The notes under the pieces: model-generated
What the model was told of the DNA's origin: nothing
Seen by the model: the letters and a program-made list of their open reading frames with translations, nothing else
The model's database searches: none
Shown: piece by piece, positions 34,540 to 44,151 of the stretch
Numbering within the stretch: position 1 is the stretch's first letter
Layout: every line of letters starts with the position of its first letter
Translations under genes and position numbers: made by a program
NCBI GenBank assembly: GCA_963760985.1
Contig: CAVXFM010000017.1
Coordinates: 372,001-436,000 of the forward strand
Source of the DNA: JACRDG01 sp963760985
Lineage (GTDB): Bacteria; Desulfobacterota; Desulfomonilia; Desulfomonilales; Desulfomonilaceae
Direction: 5' to 3'
DNA: 64,000 bases

Positions 34540-35903
34540 GTGCACCGTGCTACGGAGCTGCTGGCATCCCGCGCAATTCCTCTTCAGGAGTGGCCCGCTC
34601 ATTATGAAAGCCTTCTCCAAGAATATACGAAACTGCTCCGCCAGAGCGAACGGCTGGTGCGCATCAGCGACATTATGCAACATCAGCTGAATACGCTCAA
34701 CGCGCAGCTCGACCACCATCGTCACGTCGCGGAACAGGCCAATAAGGCCAAGGGCCAGTTTCTCGCCATGATGAGCCATGACATTCGCAATCCCCTGGCG
34801 GCCGTCGCGGTAATGACTGACCTGCTCAAGCAGACTGACCTCTCCGCCGGAACAGAGCGAATACCTCGACGATATCAAGACAGCTTCCAGTGCACTGCTC
34901 ACATTGCTGGACGAAGTATTGGATCTCTCCAGGATTGAAGCAGGAAAGCTGGATCTGGTGTGCGCGGACTTTGACCTCTGGGATTGCGTCGGCGACGCAG
35001 TCGAGAACCGCTGCAATTACCGCGAGCGCCAAGCCTTTAGAGTTGCTGTCCTTCCTGGATCGCGGGGTTCCCTTTCGCGTCAATGGAGATTGCGGTCGCC
35101 TGGGCCAAATCCTGATGAATCTGCTCAGCAACGCGGTGAAGTTCACCGAAAAGGGCGAGATCGTTACCCGCGCAGAAGTGACGTCCCTTGAGCAGGACGA
35201 ATTCACCGTGCACTTTTCGGTTTCCGATACCGGCATAGGCATACCTGCAGATAGACTCGATTCGGTCTTTCATGAGTTTGAACAGGCTCACAGCGAAATC
35301 ATGGGCAAGTATGGAGGAAGCGGACTGGGGTTGGCGATCTGTGCCAGGCTCGTCGCGAGAATGGGAGGCACGATTTGGGCCGAGAGTGAAGTAGGGAAGG
35401 GGAGCACTTTCCATTTCACGGCCCGATTCGCACTCGCGCCCGAATGCACGGGAGACGCGCTTCATCCGGATTTTCCCGAACTCAAAGGATTGCGGGTTCT
35501 CGTGGTGAGTCACAGTTCCGTCTGCAGGGACATCCTCGAAGAGTTCCTGAGAAATTGGGACATGGACCCCACTTTGGCCGTCACCGGGGCTGCCGCGTTG
35601 GAGATCGTAAGAGATCCGCACAACCGGGACCGCCCTTTTGGTGTGATTCTGATCGACAGTTCCATGCCGGAAATGAGCGATCTTGCCTTTGCTCGTCAGA
35701 TGTTGCGAGATCCGGGACTGGGTGATGCGCACCCCATCCTGCTTACCACCTTCGGAAGCGCTGCCCAGTCTGTCGCGGCATCGAGTTTGGGTATCGTCCA
35801 CCGGATACCAAAGCCGCCAAAACTCGCGGAATTGTTGACGGCAATGAGCCGGTTGCTGGAGACGACTGAATCCGAGAACAAACTCACTGTCAATACGCCA
35901 TGA
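34540..35903 (+). pseudogene. Hybrid histidine kinase, frameshifted
   Basis: Three overlapping frames make one kinase. Frame one gives a coiled coil and HisKA (GQFLAMMSHDIRNPLAAVAV). After an extra G near 34849 the protein continues YLDDIKTASSALLTLLDEV and DLSRIEAGKLDL. After an extra C near 35008 it continues KPLELLSFLDRGVPF, NLLSNAVKFTEKG and YGGSGLGLAICARLVARMGG (HATPase). A receiver-like domain follows (LRVLVVSHSSV, GVILIDSSMPEMSD). The start is probably ATG 34500, with another extra base near 34516. The stop at 35903 may itself come from an extra C near 35900, joining this to the next receiver. Domain order resembles BarA/TorS-type hybrid kinases lacking membrane segments. Confidence 0.82.
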
Positions 35904-35931
35904 TGCGAAGGCCGAGGATTGTCCAAACCAG

Positions 35932-36294
35932 TTGCGGATACTCGTCGCAGAAGACAATGCGATCAGTCGGATACTGGCTATCCGTATGCTAGAGAAAATG
36001 GGACAAACGGTTTCCGCGGTGGCAGACGGAGAAGCAGTTCTGCGAGCCCTCGAGGAGAATGATTTCGACCTCATCCTGATGGACGTGGAGATGCCTCAGA
36101 AAAACGGGCTGGAAACCACCAAGGCCATTCGAGAAGAACGAGGCACTCACCGGGAAGCACATTGTGATCATCGCGATGACTGCGCACGTCATGGAAGAGG
36201 ATCGACAGAGGTTCCTGCAAGGAGGCATGGATGGGTACATGTCCAAACCAATTGACTGGAAGCAGTTGCTGCAGACCATGCAGAAAATTGGATG
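35932..36294 (+). pseudogene. Receiver domain, frameshifted; probable C-terminus of the hybrid kinase
   Basis: Begins LRILVAEDNAISRILAIRML with the acidic pair and the phosphorylated Asp in DLILMDVEMPQKNG. After an extra C near 36139 the frame continues GKHIVIIAMTAHVMEEDRQR, then GGMDGYMSKPIDWKQL, ending at 36294. These are all the conserved parts of a CheY-like receiver. Directly upstream, frame HDAKAEDCPNQ joins to the kinase, so both are probably one gene with about five frame errors. Confidence 0.78.
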
Positions 36295-36331
36295 ACACGG
36301 CTCCTGCTTCCTCGGTTCTTCTTCTCGTCGC

Positions 36332-36721
36332 CTATTCTGCAGAAATTTCAATGAAATTGAACGTCACAGTGGGGACCTCGTCCTTGAACTCTTCTCCTGC
36401 TTCCAGAGCTGTGTCGTTTTCCTCGTGATAACGCCAATTCACTACAACCGGTTTGCCGGCACACGCTGCGCCTTCCAGCAGTTCAAGAAAATTCATGAGC
36501 GCCTTTGAACTGCTGCTGTTGAAATAAGTCATTTCCATTTCCACCTCGACCTGCGGCAATGTCGAAGAGTCCAAGAATTCCCTCAGCCACGAGAATATGG
36601 GCGCGAAAAACTTCGCAGCATTCTCAGGGTAGCTCTTTCCTTTGAGTACCAAGACCCCGGCACTGGCGTCAAAGCGCACATAGGGGCTCGATTTCGTTGC
36701 CTCTATGACGAGATTTTCCAC
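36332..36721 (-). CDS. siaC: SiaC-like regulatory phosphoprotein (DUF1987)
   Basis: The 129-residue protein starts at GTG 36721 (GAGGAG upstream). It shows the DUF1987/SiaC pattern: VLVLKGKSYPENAAKFFAP, WLREFLDSSTLPQVEVEME and YFNSSSSKALMNFLELL, with the phospho-acceptor threonine/serine region in TYFNSSSSK. In Pseudomonas SiaC binds and activates the diguanylate cyclase SiaD when unphosphorylated. No diguanylate cyclase lies nearby, so its target is elsewhere or different. It is the last gene of the V4R-SiaA-SiaB-SiaC cassette. Confidence 0.87.
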   Translation of the reverse strand: MENLVIEATKSSPYVRFDASAGVLVLKGKSYPENAAKFFAPIFSWLREFLDSSTLPQVEVEMEMTYFNSSSSKALMNFLELLEGAACAGKPVVVNWRYHEENDTALEAGEEFKDEVPTVTFNFIEISAE

Positions 36722-36734
36722 GAGATTGCACTCC

Positions 36735-37350
36735 TCACACGGTTGTGGTCATCGAGAAAAATGACGTCTCTCCGTCTACGGGCACGAGGTCGAATTCAAG
36801 CGGACCGCTTGCCCTCCGGGCCATATCGATGAAGCCGAGGCCGGCTCCCTTGGTTTTACCTTCACTCTTGGCCTGACGCCGCTGCACTTTGTACAATTCT
36901 TTGAGCTGGTCTTTGTCCATTGCGCGAAGGTCTTCCAATCTTTGTCTCAAGATGTCAGCGTCACTCTTTCCCACGTAGTTTCCGCCGCGCACGTAGAAAC
37001 CTTCCATCAGGCGATTTTCCCACAATCATGATGCCAAAGCGAATCTCTTCGCCGCCCTCCTTCTCAGACGAGATCTTCTCCGCCGAATGGCTTACGATGT
37101 TCTGCATCTGTTCCACAAAGATGGGAAAAACCCTGGCAATGGTACCCATTTCAGTGCCCTCGATCTCCAGGCGCTGCCACAGAGTCTCTCCAATCCCCTC
37201 CACAACGCTTTGTGATACGGACCCGCAGAAGCAAAAGATGATGCCATCATTCTTGAGGTCCGTGTAAAGCTGGCGCATGTCTAGTGACACGGTTCGGCCC
37301 TCCTCGGCCAGGCGGTCTGTCAGGCAGGCATAGAAAATCGCTGGCCTCAC
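36735..37350 (-). pseudogene. siaB: SiaB-like protein kinase, frameshifted
   Basis: Frame one (from GTG 37350, or ATG 37278) has LKNDGIIFCFCGSVSQSVVEGIGETL and VFPIFVEQMQNIVSHSAEK, the core of the SiaB/DUF6272 kinases. At about 36996 one extra base shifts reading; it continues YVRGGNYVGKSDADILRQRL and GAGLGFIDMARRASGPLEFD, the typical SiaB C-terminus. In Pseudomonas SiaB phosphorylates SiaC. The corrected length is 180-205 residues, normal for the family. Confidence 0.82.
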
Positions 37351-37359
37351 AGTACGCGG

Positions 37360-38561
37360 CTATTCAACGCTAAATCCTAAGAGCGTCACGTCGTCCAACT
37401 GGGGTTCAGCTCCCCGGTACTCGTCAAAGGCTTTCTCAAAGGAACGCTCTTGCACGGCAAATGGTTTGTGGTAGTGTTCCCGCAGTATGCGTTTGAACCG
37501 CTTCTTGCCCAAGGGGAGATCTGAACGGCCTCCGGTCTGGTGGAGTACGCCGTCGGACGGGATGTAGAAACGAGTCAACGAAGTGATCGGGATCGTATGG
37601 TCGGTGTAGCGATAGCCCGCAGCGTGATGATTTGTATCCGATGCTTTGTCGATCAGGTATCGCTTCTTGAAGTATCCCTTCTGCGATATAGTGCAGTCCG
37701 ATTCCCGCGCCTGAGAAAACCACGAAGCCTTCCGCTTTGTTCACGAAGCAGACTCCGATGTCCAAGCCGTCGTTCGAAGCAGATACTTTGTCATGTTGAT
37801 TCAATGCTGCCTTTACCAACTCGTTGAGGCGTTGAAGCAACTTCGATGGCTCGCGATAGCCGACGCCCTCCAGCGCAAGGTCAAAACAGGCGCCTGCAAT
37901 CATTGTCATGAGCGCACCAGGAACTCCGTGGCCCGTGCAGTCCATCACCGCGAGGACACATCCTTCCGCGACGGTCTTGAATTTGTACATATCTCCGCCG
38001 ATGATGTCTTTGGGTTTCCAGATGATGAAATATTCGCCCAGTTGAGCGGACATCTCCTGGGGCTGAGGGAGAAAAGCAGACTGGATCTGTACGAGCATAC
38101 TGTATGCTGTCCATAACGCGCGTGTTCGCTTCCAGGAGTTCCAGGTGGACCGCTCGCAGTTCCTCCTCCATCCGTCGCTTTTCCCGCAGAGAGGCAATCA
38201 TGGAATTGAACGCGTCCGAAAACTCTCCCAGAAAATCGACGTGTTGGTTGAGATCCCCCTTGGCTACCTGCTTGGTTTGCCAAGTCAGATGGTTCAGGTT
38301 GGAATGCAATTGTTTGAAGGGAGAAATCAGGAAATTGCGCGGAGGTGGATCAACGTCCAGGACTCCTTTTGAAAGGGACGAGATGAAATCCTGCGCTTCC
38401 GCGAAGCGGGCCAACAGAGCGGCGGTGGCAGCGCACAGCTCTTGTACTTCACTTTCCTGCCCCGATTGAGGCAGAACCACGTTTTCAGGGGGTTCCCCGC
38501 GAAGGAGAGCCTCAATGGCGTGGGCCAAGCCCTCAACTATGGCTCTTTCGTGTGGCTCCAC
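37360..38561 (-). pseudogene. siaA: SiaA-like PP2C (SpoIIE) phosphatase, two frameshifts
   Basis: From GTG 38561 the first frame has a helical/HAMP-like region (KQVAKGDLNQHVDFLGEFSD) and ANTRVMDSIQYAR. After an extra base near 38090 it continues IQSAFLPQPQEM, FIIWKPKDIIGGDMY (metal-site Asp) and VMDCTGHGVPGALMTM. After another near 37624 it continues GYRYTDHTIPITSLTRFYI to DVTLLGFSVE. These are the SpoIIE/PP2C motifs. SiaA in Pseudomonas has a periplasmic sensor before HAMP and dephosphorylates SiaC; here the sensor is missing and a V4R protein gene ends 3 bp upstream, probably supplying the signal. Confidence 0.82.
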
Positions 38562-38564
38562 GGA

Positions 38565-39098
38565 TTAGCCCTTCTGCGCAGGAGCCACCGTGAACCTGCA
38601 GGTTCGGTCACCGGAAGCCCAGCAATCCACTTCCTTGACATCAAATTCGATGTGGGCATATGTATTGAGGATTCCGGCAATAAACCCCTCATCGTAATGA
38701 CAGACGGTTTCGCCACAAAGTGGCAAGCCGGAGCAATCAAGGTCCTCTTCAACGGTCAACCGGAACTCCATTTTTTCCAGATCCGCCTTCTCAATCCGCA
38801 GGACGCCAATGCGCAGGCTCTTTAATTTCTCTTGAAGGTCTGCAATGAATTCGTTAAATTCCAAGCTGCAGTTAAGCACATTCTTGCAGAATTCCGAACC
38901 AGCCAGTTTGCCCGCGTCGATAAGCAATTCGTTGGCAGTGTCCACATCGAAACGTGTAATCAATGCGTCTCGCATGGTATACTGCATAAGGCGATACACG
39001 GCCACGAGGGTGGTGGGACCAAGATTGGGCCGACCGACCTCGATGTCGCCGAGATCTTTCCATTGAAATCCATGGGCTGTTCGCTCTTCTCTAAACAT
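38565..39098 (-). CDS. V4R-domain sensor protein
   Basis: ATG 39098 follows GAGGGAG; the frame is open to 39149 but the added residues look non-coding. The 177-residue protein ends in a V4R (4-vinyl reductase) domain: LLIDAGKLAGSEFCKN, then FRLTVEEDLDCSGLP, CHYDEGFIAGIL and ASGDRTCRFTVAP with its conserved cysteines. V4R domains bind small ligands or metals and act as inputs for sigma-54 regulators and cyclases. Here a stand-alone V4R gene is coupled to siaA-siaB-siaC. Confidence 0.88.
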   Translation of the reverse strand: MFREERTAHGFQWKDLGDIEVGRPNLGPTTLVAVYRLMQYTMRDALITRFDVDTANELLIDAGKLAGSEFCKNVLNCSLEFNEFIADLQEKLKSLRIGVLRIEKADLEKMEFRLTVEEDLDCSGLPLCGETVCHYDEGFIAGILNTYAHIEFDVKEVDCWASGDRTCRFTVAPAQKG

Positions 39099-39789
39099 TA
39101 TCCAGACTCCCTCAGATTTATTGAATGCTCTCACCTGACGAAAAGGCACCTCTGACGGAAAAATCAGAAGAATTCACTCGCGGCAACGCCCAACCGCTCG
39201 TAACGCTCCGTCATGACGTCGGTTTTCCGGAGGCACCTGAAGTAGCAAACGGCCTCCGTTGTGTGGCCGCTGCGTAAAGAATCCAGACGAGTATACCCCC
39301 GCTGCTGCGTCCTCGTCAAGGATTCTCCCGCTCTGCGTCGCTCGCAGTGAAGCGAGATCTCCCCACACCCAAAAGTATCAAACCGACAAGCCTTTCGGCA
39401 ACCGGTATACGTGACCGGCGTCTTATGCGGCGCACGGTCTCAGAGCCCAATGCGTGGAATGGATTCTCTCTTCAATCAGTGCCTAACTCGTGCCCAAAGA
39501 CCTGTATGTGGAAACCGTGAATTCCTTCTGGCGTCAGGAAAAAAAGACAATTGCGGCCGCCAGCGCAGAGCAATAACGACTTGCAATCGGGCAGGAAGGA
39601 ACTGGACACGTCCTCCGGAAAAAATAGTCACCGCAGGACGCACGGGTCGCGATGAGGAGGCGGAAGAATTACACGGGCCAGAAGAAGGTATGGTCCCTTC
39701 CGGGGCATTTGTGAGATGGGCCAACGGTTGGATCCGGTTCGGGTTGGTCTCACGCTACGAGCCCGAAGAGTTCGAGGCCGGACGGAGGC
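39099..39789. other. Intergenic region, possible decayed coding sequence
   Basis: About 690 bp. On the plus strand a GTG at 39491 opens a 28-codon frame reading PKDLYVETVNSFWRQEKK, and another frame ends with GAFVRWANGWIRFGLVSRYE; both look protein-like but neither is long or recognisable. Given frame errors nearby, they may be parts of a broken small gene. Confidence 0.35.
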
Positions 39790-40560
39790 CTAGTAGAGCG
39801 TGAAGTCAAGCGAAAAGGCCCCGCCCAAAGTCCAAGAGTTCCGGTGAAGGGCAACCTGAAACGCGTCGTTGGGAATGTAACCCACGGGCGGCTGAATGAA
39901 GCCGACGTTCAAAGAAGCTTTGCCCTGGGCCATGTTCCATCTTCCGAACAGGCCGAAACGAGCGCAGCCGGAAACCTGACAGAAGTATTCGACGAAACAC
40001 TCGAGGAAATAACCGTTGTTGTAATGCCCGTTCGCCTCAATTCGCGTGCGGATCCCGCTCTCGATATATTTGACCGAGCCAACGAGCGTGGGGATGCCCA
40101 CCACCCTGAAATTCAATGCGGTGGATCCGGATGAGTAGTAATACTGAGCACCGATGAGGGGGGATAACGTCGCGCAAAGTCACGTCGCCTGAGTCATGAT
40201 TCGCGCTCGGGGCCAGCTATCCAGCTGTTGAAGGGATTGTTGAACCGCGTGGTGAAGAAATCGTACCGCACCCCAACTATCGCGAAGAAGTTGCATGTCG
40301 TTTTCACGAGCAGGGACGCGTCGGCGAACCACCACTCATTTTTGGCAGACCGGGATCTATCTGGGTAGAAGGGCGTGGCTCCCACATTGTAGATGTAGTT
40401 TTCTGTTGACTCGTTCTTCGTCGGAAACAAGTACCAGCCGGTAGTCAGAAGCTGCATTCTGTCGGTCAGGTTGAATTCCTGGGCCAATCCCAGCCAAGAT
40501 CCCCGTCACATCGAGGGTGTGCTTCAGCACCAGCAGCCCGGCCGCAACTCTCCTCTCACT
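39790..40560 (-). pseudogene. Outer-membrane beta-barrel, broken paralogue of the 41.1-kb gene
   Basis: Read across three single-base frame changes (near 40488, 40190 and 40156), one continuous barrel-like sequence emerges: AQEFNLTDRMQLLTTGWYLFP, NFFAIVGVRYDFFTTRFNNP, VIPLIGAQYYYSSGSTALNF, ESGIRTRIEANGHY and WTLGGAFSLDFTLY at the end. The alternating strands and the terminal aromatic residue fit a beta-barrel. Several segments align with the neighbouring protein at 41108-42127 (SFAFLGGFRFDSFRTTF, RRLWTVGANLEMAF). The N-terminal third and signal peptide were not found upstream, so the gene may be truly truncated. Confidence 0.6.
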
Positions 40561-41107
40561 TTACGCCTCAAATTTCCCTTTTCAGCTTTTCAAGAATTGG
40601 TCGGTCAGGTGAGCCTACGGGTAGGATTTTGTCCTTTCACGGCAAATCGGAAGGAAATGATTCTGTCGATCAAAGCAATAGCTACAAGTAAATACCTTGG
40701 GCTGCAGGTGCGTCCAGCGAGGCAGTGACAGCCAATCACTCTCTCTTGAATGCCGCAGGGTTGAGGAGAATCTTGTACCGTATGTTGCTTCGGCTAACCG
40801 TTTGGGGCAACTCCATCCATAGGTCTCTGAATGCACGTCTAGCGCTCCCCGACGTGGAAATTCGGTAACTTATCCGAGAGCGCCAGACAGGCCGTCATAG
40901 GGCAGTTCGTAGGAGTTATCAATGGTCCCTGAAGAGACAACGGCCAGCAGACTTGCTCTGAGGCTTCAAACTCTTCGAAATGCTCTCCCCAGGACCTTTC
41001 GGGCTCTAAAGAAACCCACCAAAGCTCGTCCTCGAAATCCTTGCGGACCTATGGGGCCGTCTTTGTCGGAGAAAGCCCTCTTCTTTATGCGAGGATTTAC
41101 GATAGCG
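40561..41107. other. Intergenic region
   Basis: About 550 bp between the two barrel genes. It may include unrecognised N-terminal sequence of the broken barrel. Short frames only; no structure noted. Confidence 0.4.
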
Positions 41108-42127
41108 TCAGAATGGGCTTGCGAATGCCATTTCCAGATTTGCTCCAACGGTCCACAGCCGCCGGTTGTAGGAAAGGGCATATCCACGATCCGACCCGCC
41201 AACACCTAGAAAAGACTGCTGGGTGCGATCTAGAACAACATTGGCAATACCGTGGACAAAGTCGTATTTGGCAAAAAGACTTGCGAGCAATCCACCAACC
41301 CGCAGGCCATATTCCGTCGAGAATTCAAAGAAATATCCCGATTTAAAGCCTCCCGAAACTTCGAATCTGTCAAAGATCGTCCCGAAGCCAAATTGAGTGT
41401 TCCTTGTAGTGGCAAACTTCGTCTGCCCGGGCAGATAGGGAAAACCGATCAGCTTCGTCTTGACCTTCCCCCCGCCCCAATCACGGACAACCATGGCGCC
41501 CACGTAAGGGAGATACAGGAAAACATCTAGGTCCGACTGCGCCCCCGTGAGCCCTGTGCCCGGGCCGATCACGGGTGGGGCCTGATCCTTGAATGTGGTG
41601 CGAAAAGAATCGAAGCGAAATCCGCCCAGGAACGCGAAGGATTCTGAAAGATTGTAAATGCCTTCGCCGTTCACGTTCCACCACTCGATGTGGGTAGTCC
41701 ACTTCTGTTCGCCCTGAGTCAGCAACACACCGCCGGCCAGCCAGTCCTGGGTCTCAGTCATCTCCCTATTGGAGGGGAGGAAATACGCTCCACTCAAGCT
41801 GGCGGTCACACACTGCCCCAAGGAAAGAGGTAGTTCTCCTCCAAGCCAAACGCCTTTGACCGGGTAGGCTCGCGTGTTACCAAGGTAAGGAGAGACTCCA
41901 AAGAGCCCCAAAGACCCTTCTCCTTGAGCGGCAAGTCCGAAAGTCACCCCCTTGCGGTCGTCGCTGTACCCGACGAGGAAGCTTGGAGCGGCGATACACG
42001 ATGACAAGTTGCACGAGCTCCCTATCCCTGTGAGAGAAGATAAGCCGGGGATCGACTGAGCCTCGGCAAGCAAAGGCGCCAGGCCGACGACCAAAACAAC
42101 CAGGAATATGTTAATGACTCTCTTCAC
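41108..42127 (-). CDS. Outer-membrane beta-barrel protein of unknown function
   Basis: GTG 42127, with AGGAGG seven bases upstream, starts a signal peptide (MKRVINIFLVVLVVGLAPLLAEAQ when initiated with Met) followed by a mature region of about 315 residues. It contains repeated amphipathic strands (GVTFGLAAQGEGSLGLF, WTTHIEWWNVNGEGIYNL, GYFFEFSTEYGLRVGGLL) and a C-terminal strand ending in Phe, as needed for outer-membrane insertion. The mature start has SSCNLSSC. I do not recognise the family. A broken paralogue follows at 39790-40560. Confidence 0.75.
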   Translation of the reverse strand: MKRVINIFLVVLVVGLAPLLAEAQSIPGLSSLTGIGSSCNLSSCIAAPSFLVGYSDDRKGVTFGLAAQGEGSLGLFGVSPYLGNTRAYPVKGVWLGGELPLSLGQCVTASLSGAYFLPSNREMTETQDWLAGGVLLTQGEQKWTTHIEWWNVNGEGIYNLSESFAFLGGFRFDSFRTTFKDQAPPVIGPGTGLTGAQSDLDVFLYLPYVGAMVVRDWGGGKVKTKLIGFPYLPGQTKFATTRNTQFGFGTIFDRFEVSGGFKSGYFFEFSTEYGLRVGGLLASLFAKYDFVHGIANVVLDRTQQSFLGVGGSDRGYALSYNRRLWTVGANLEMAFASPF

Positions 42128-43132
42128 CGCACACCTCCTGAAATATGCAACATGCAACGTCCACCGGCGCCAGTTAGCGATCGGCGGCAGACCAAATTCA
42201 AGTATAAACATCACACCTATTTGGAATAAAGTTTCGCATGTGACGAGAATTTTGTCAATCTTTTTCGGTGGCTACCCTAGGCAAATTGTGCGATCATGGG
42301 CTCCCGAGAGACCTCGCGAGGTGTAGACCGGATAGGAGCCTGTCGCGGAACCCCATGCAGGGTTCGCATCGTGCTACGCGTGTGTCCCAACAAACGGTTC
42401 CACGTCTCGGGCAGGTTCCTATCAGTCTGACATACCTAGGTTTCGGTTGGGTCCGTCTTCGTGGATTGGCGCCAACCGACCCCATCGTGGCACGTTGCAG
42501 GGAAAGCATTGCGTTCCGCAACAGCCTGCTAGGACCAGACAACGAGGTCATCGATGAAACCAGGAACAGGAGCGAAGATGGCCCACAAAAGGCAAGGGAC
42601 GATTATCCATCCTGTACGTCCAAATCCACGTGCATCTCGAAGAGCACCCAAAGGAGACATACACCACATATCTTGAGACCGGAAGTGTGCGCACCGAATA
42701 TATAAAGATGACAATGCTTTACTCTCGCATCCTCTTTAAGTGCGTTTGCTTGACGAGTCAAGAAGATTGCCAGTTTCGCTCGCGTCGCGTCTTGCTACCT
42801 CCTGGTGAGGCTTAAGGAGGGCATCGGTTCCCAGCGTCCTGTGCATTCTTTGGCTATGCTATCGCGATGAGGTGGGTGGATTGAGGCCGTCTTCGAGTCG
42901 TCTCTTGTTGGGGAACCTCTTGTAAGGTCACCGTTGACACGGGGCGAGCGGGGAGGTATGCTCGAAATCAAGGGAGGGGATTTATTTTTTCGTCGGATGT
43001 GCGCAAGTGAGCCAAGGGCAACGCTTCTTTCAAACCTGAGTGGAGCACGTCGGGCATGAGAGAATAGCCTGTTGTGATTTCACGAGTCGAGGACGGCCGG
43101 GTGGGCGGCATCTGAAAAGTCTTGGAGACGTC
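42128..43132. other. Long intergenic region
   Basis: About 1 kb. Frames at 42268-42705 (plus) and 42294-42551 (minus) are Arg- and Cys-rich and look non-coding. Near 42474-42520 lies a sequence also found in altered form at 51710-51757. A 32-codon basic frame starts ATG 42578 behind AGGAG. No gene I can support. Confidence 0.45.
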
Positions 43133-43573
43133 ATGAAAACACTCATTTCTGAATTCGCCATGTGGCTGATGATCGTGGTATTGGTGGTAGCGGGTGTGTT
43201 CTTTGTGAAGGACTCGATCGCCGCGACTGTCGGAGATGTGGTGGCGGGGTTGGAAGAGAGAAAGTTAAATAGGCAGATAGGCTCCAGACTTCAGAAAACC
43301 CCATCTCAACACCTCCGTTTGCTGGCCCTGGATATATTTCTCGAGGATATCACGCGACTCAAGACTTGGCTCGAGACCAAAAGCATTTTGCCTGATCACC
43401 AAAAGCAAAAGCAAATACAAGACTGTCATCAGACCTTGCTCAAGCAGCAAGCCCATTTTTCGGCCATGCTGAATGGGATGCAAGACAAGGAAATTGTGAA
43501 GCTTCTCGTGAAACAAGCGTCCGAAAAGAATTACGAGTGGCGTCGGAAACTGCTGACTCACCTCGGGGGGTGA
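43133..43573 (+). CDS. Single-span membrane protein of unknown function
   Basis: ATG 43133 follows TTGGAGA. The 146-residue protein has one membrane segment (FAMWLMIVVLVVAGVFF) and then a helical region with many Lys, Gln and Leu (LFLEDITRLKTW-like helices). It ends with KNYEWRRKLLTHLGG. No family was recognised. The longer frame from 43040 adds residues before the membrane segment that look non-coding. A terminator follows ten bases after the stop. Confidence 0.65.
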   Translation: MKTLISEFAMWLMIVVLVVAGVFFVKDSIAATVGDVVAGLEERKLNRQIGSRLQKTPSQHLRLLALDIFLEDITRLKTWLETKSILPDHQKQKQIQDCHQTLLKQQAHFSAMLNGMQDKEIVKLLVKQASEKNYEWRRKLLTHLGG

Positions 43574-43582
43574 ATCCGTGTG

Positions 43583-43604
43583 CAGCCGATCGAGCGGCTG
43601 TTTT
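43583..43604 (+). terminator. Intrinsic terminator
   Basis: CAGCCG (43583-43588), ATCGAG loop, CGGCTG (43595-43600), then TTTTCT. A compact GC stem followed by a U-run ten bases after the stop at 43573. Confidence 0.7.
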
Positions 43605-44151
43605 CTCACGCAGTAATGAGCAATATCGCCACGACATCATCGTCGGTTCCGAGTCGTTTCTGCACGCTCGTAGGGAGGAAGATCGGTCGGTCAGACTCAG
43701 AGGAGCGAGACCGTTGCGCCGAAACGATCTTGTAACCCAGTGAATAGAGTGGTTGTCATCAAAAGGGGGCCGAAGCCGCAGGTTCTCCGTGCCGGCATTC
43801 CGTGGTGAACGGTTTCGAACGCCCGGCGAGGTCGTTGACCGGTAAATGGGTATCACCCGGGCATCTCGTCGCAGTCTTTTTCACTCTCGTTGATTAGCGT
43901 ATTCGGGGATCCAGAGAGCCTCCCTCCCCAGGAGAGGCATTGAGAAGAGCCGATTATAAGCATCGGCGTCGCTACGGGGTGCGTTTCGCCAGGCCCGAAA
44001 AAAGATCGTTGGTTTCCGGAATGAATCGCGGATTGGCTCTTGAGCGCAATTGCCGGCTCGCCGTTCAGCTCTCCCCCACGGGGATGACAATCTGGCGAAT
44101 CACTTTCAATACCGAAGGAAAGATTACCACAACCAAGAGGAGGACTGCTGC
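43605..44151. other. Intergenic region
   Basis: About 550 bp with no recognisable gene. It should hold the promoter of the DUF4440 gene, but no clear -35/-10 pair was seen. Confidence 0.45.

Noticed and set aside
34540..36294. Programmed ribosomal frameshifting in the hybrid kinase
   Set aside because: Four or five separate shifts in one gene, no slippery heptamers or stem-loops at the sites, and the same type of break in unrelated neighbours.
39411..39803. Plus-strand frame of 130 codons
   Set aside because: Low-complexity basic sequence; only its last third looks protein-like and it overlaps the stop of the barrel gene. Kept only as a note on the region.
42268..42705. Plus-strand frame of 145 codons and overlapping minus-strand frame
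   Set aside because: Both are rich in Arg, Cys and Ser with no recognisable motifs or ribosome sites, and they overlap on opposite strands in a non-coding gap.
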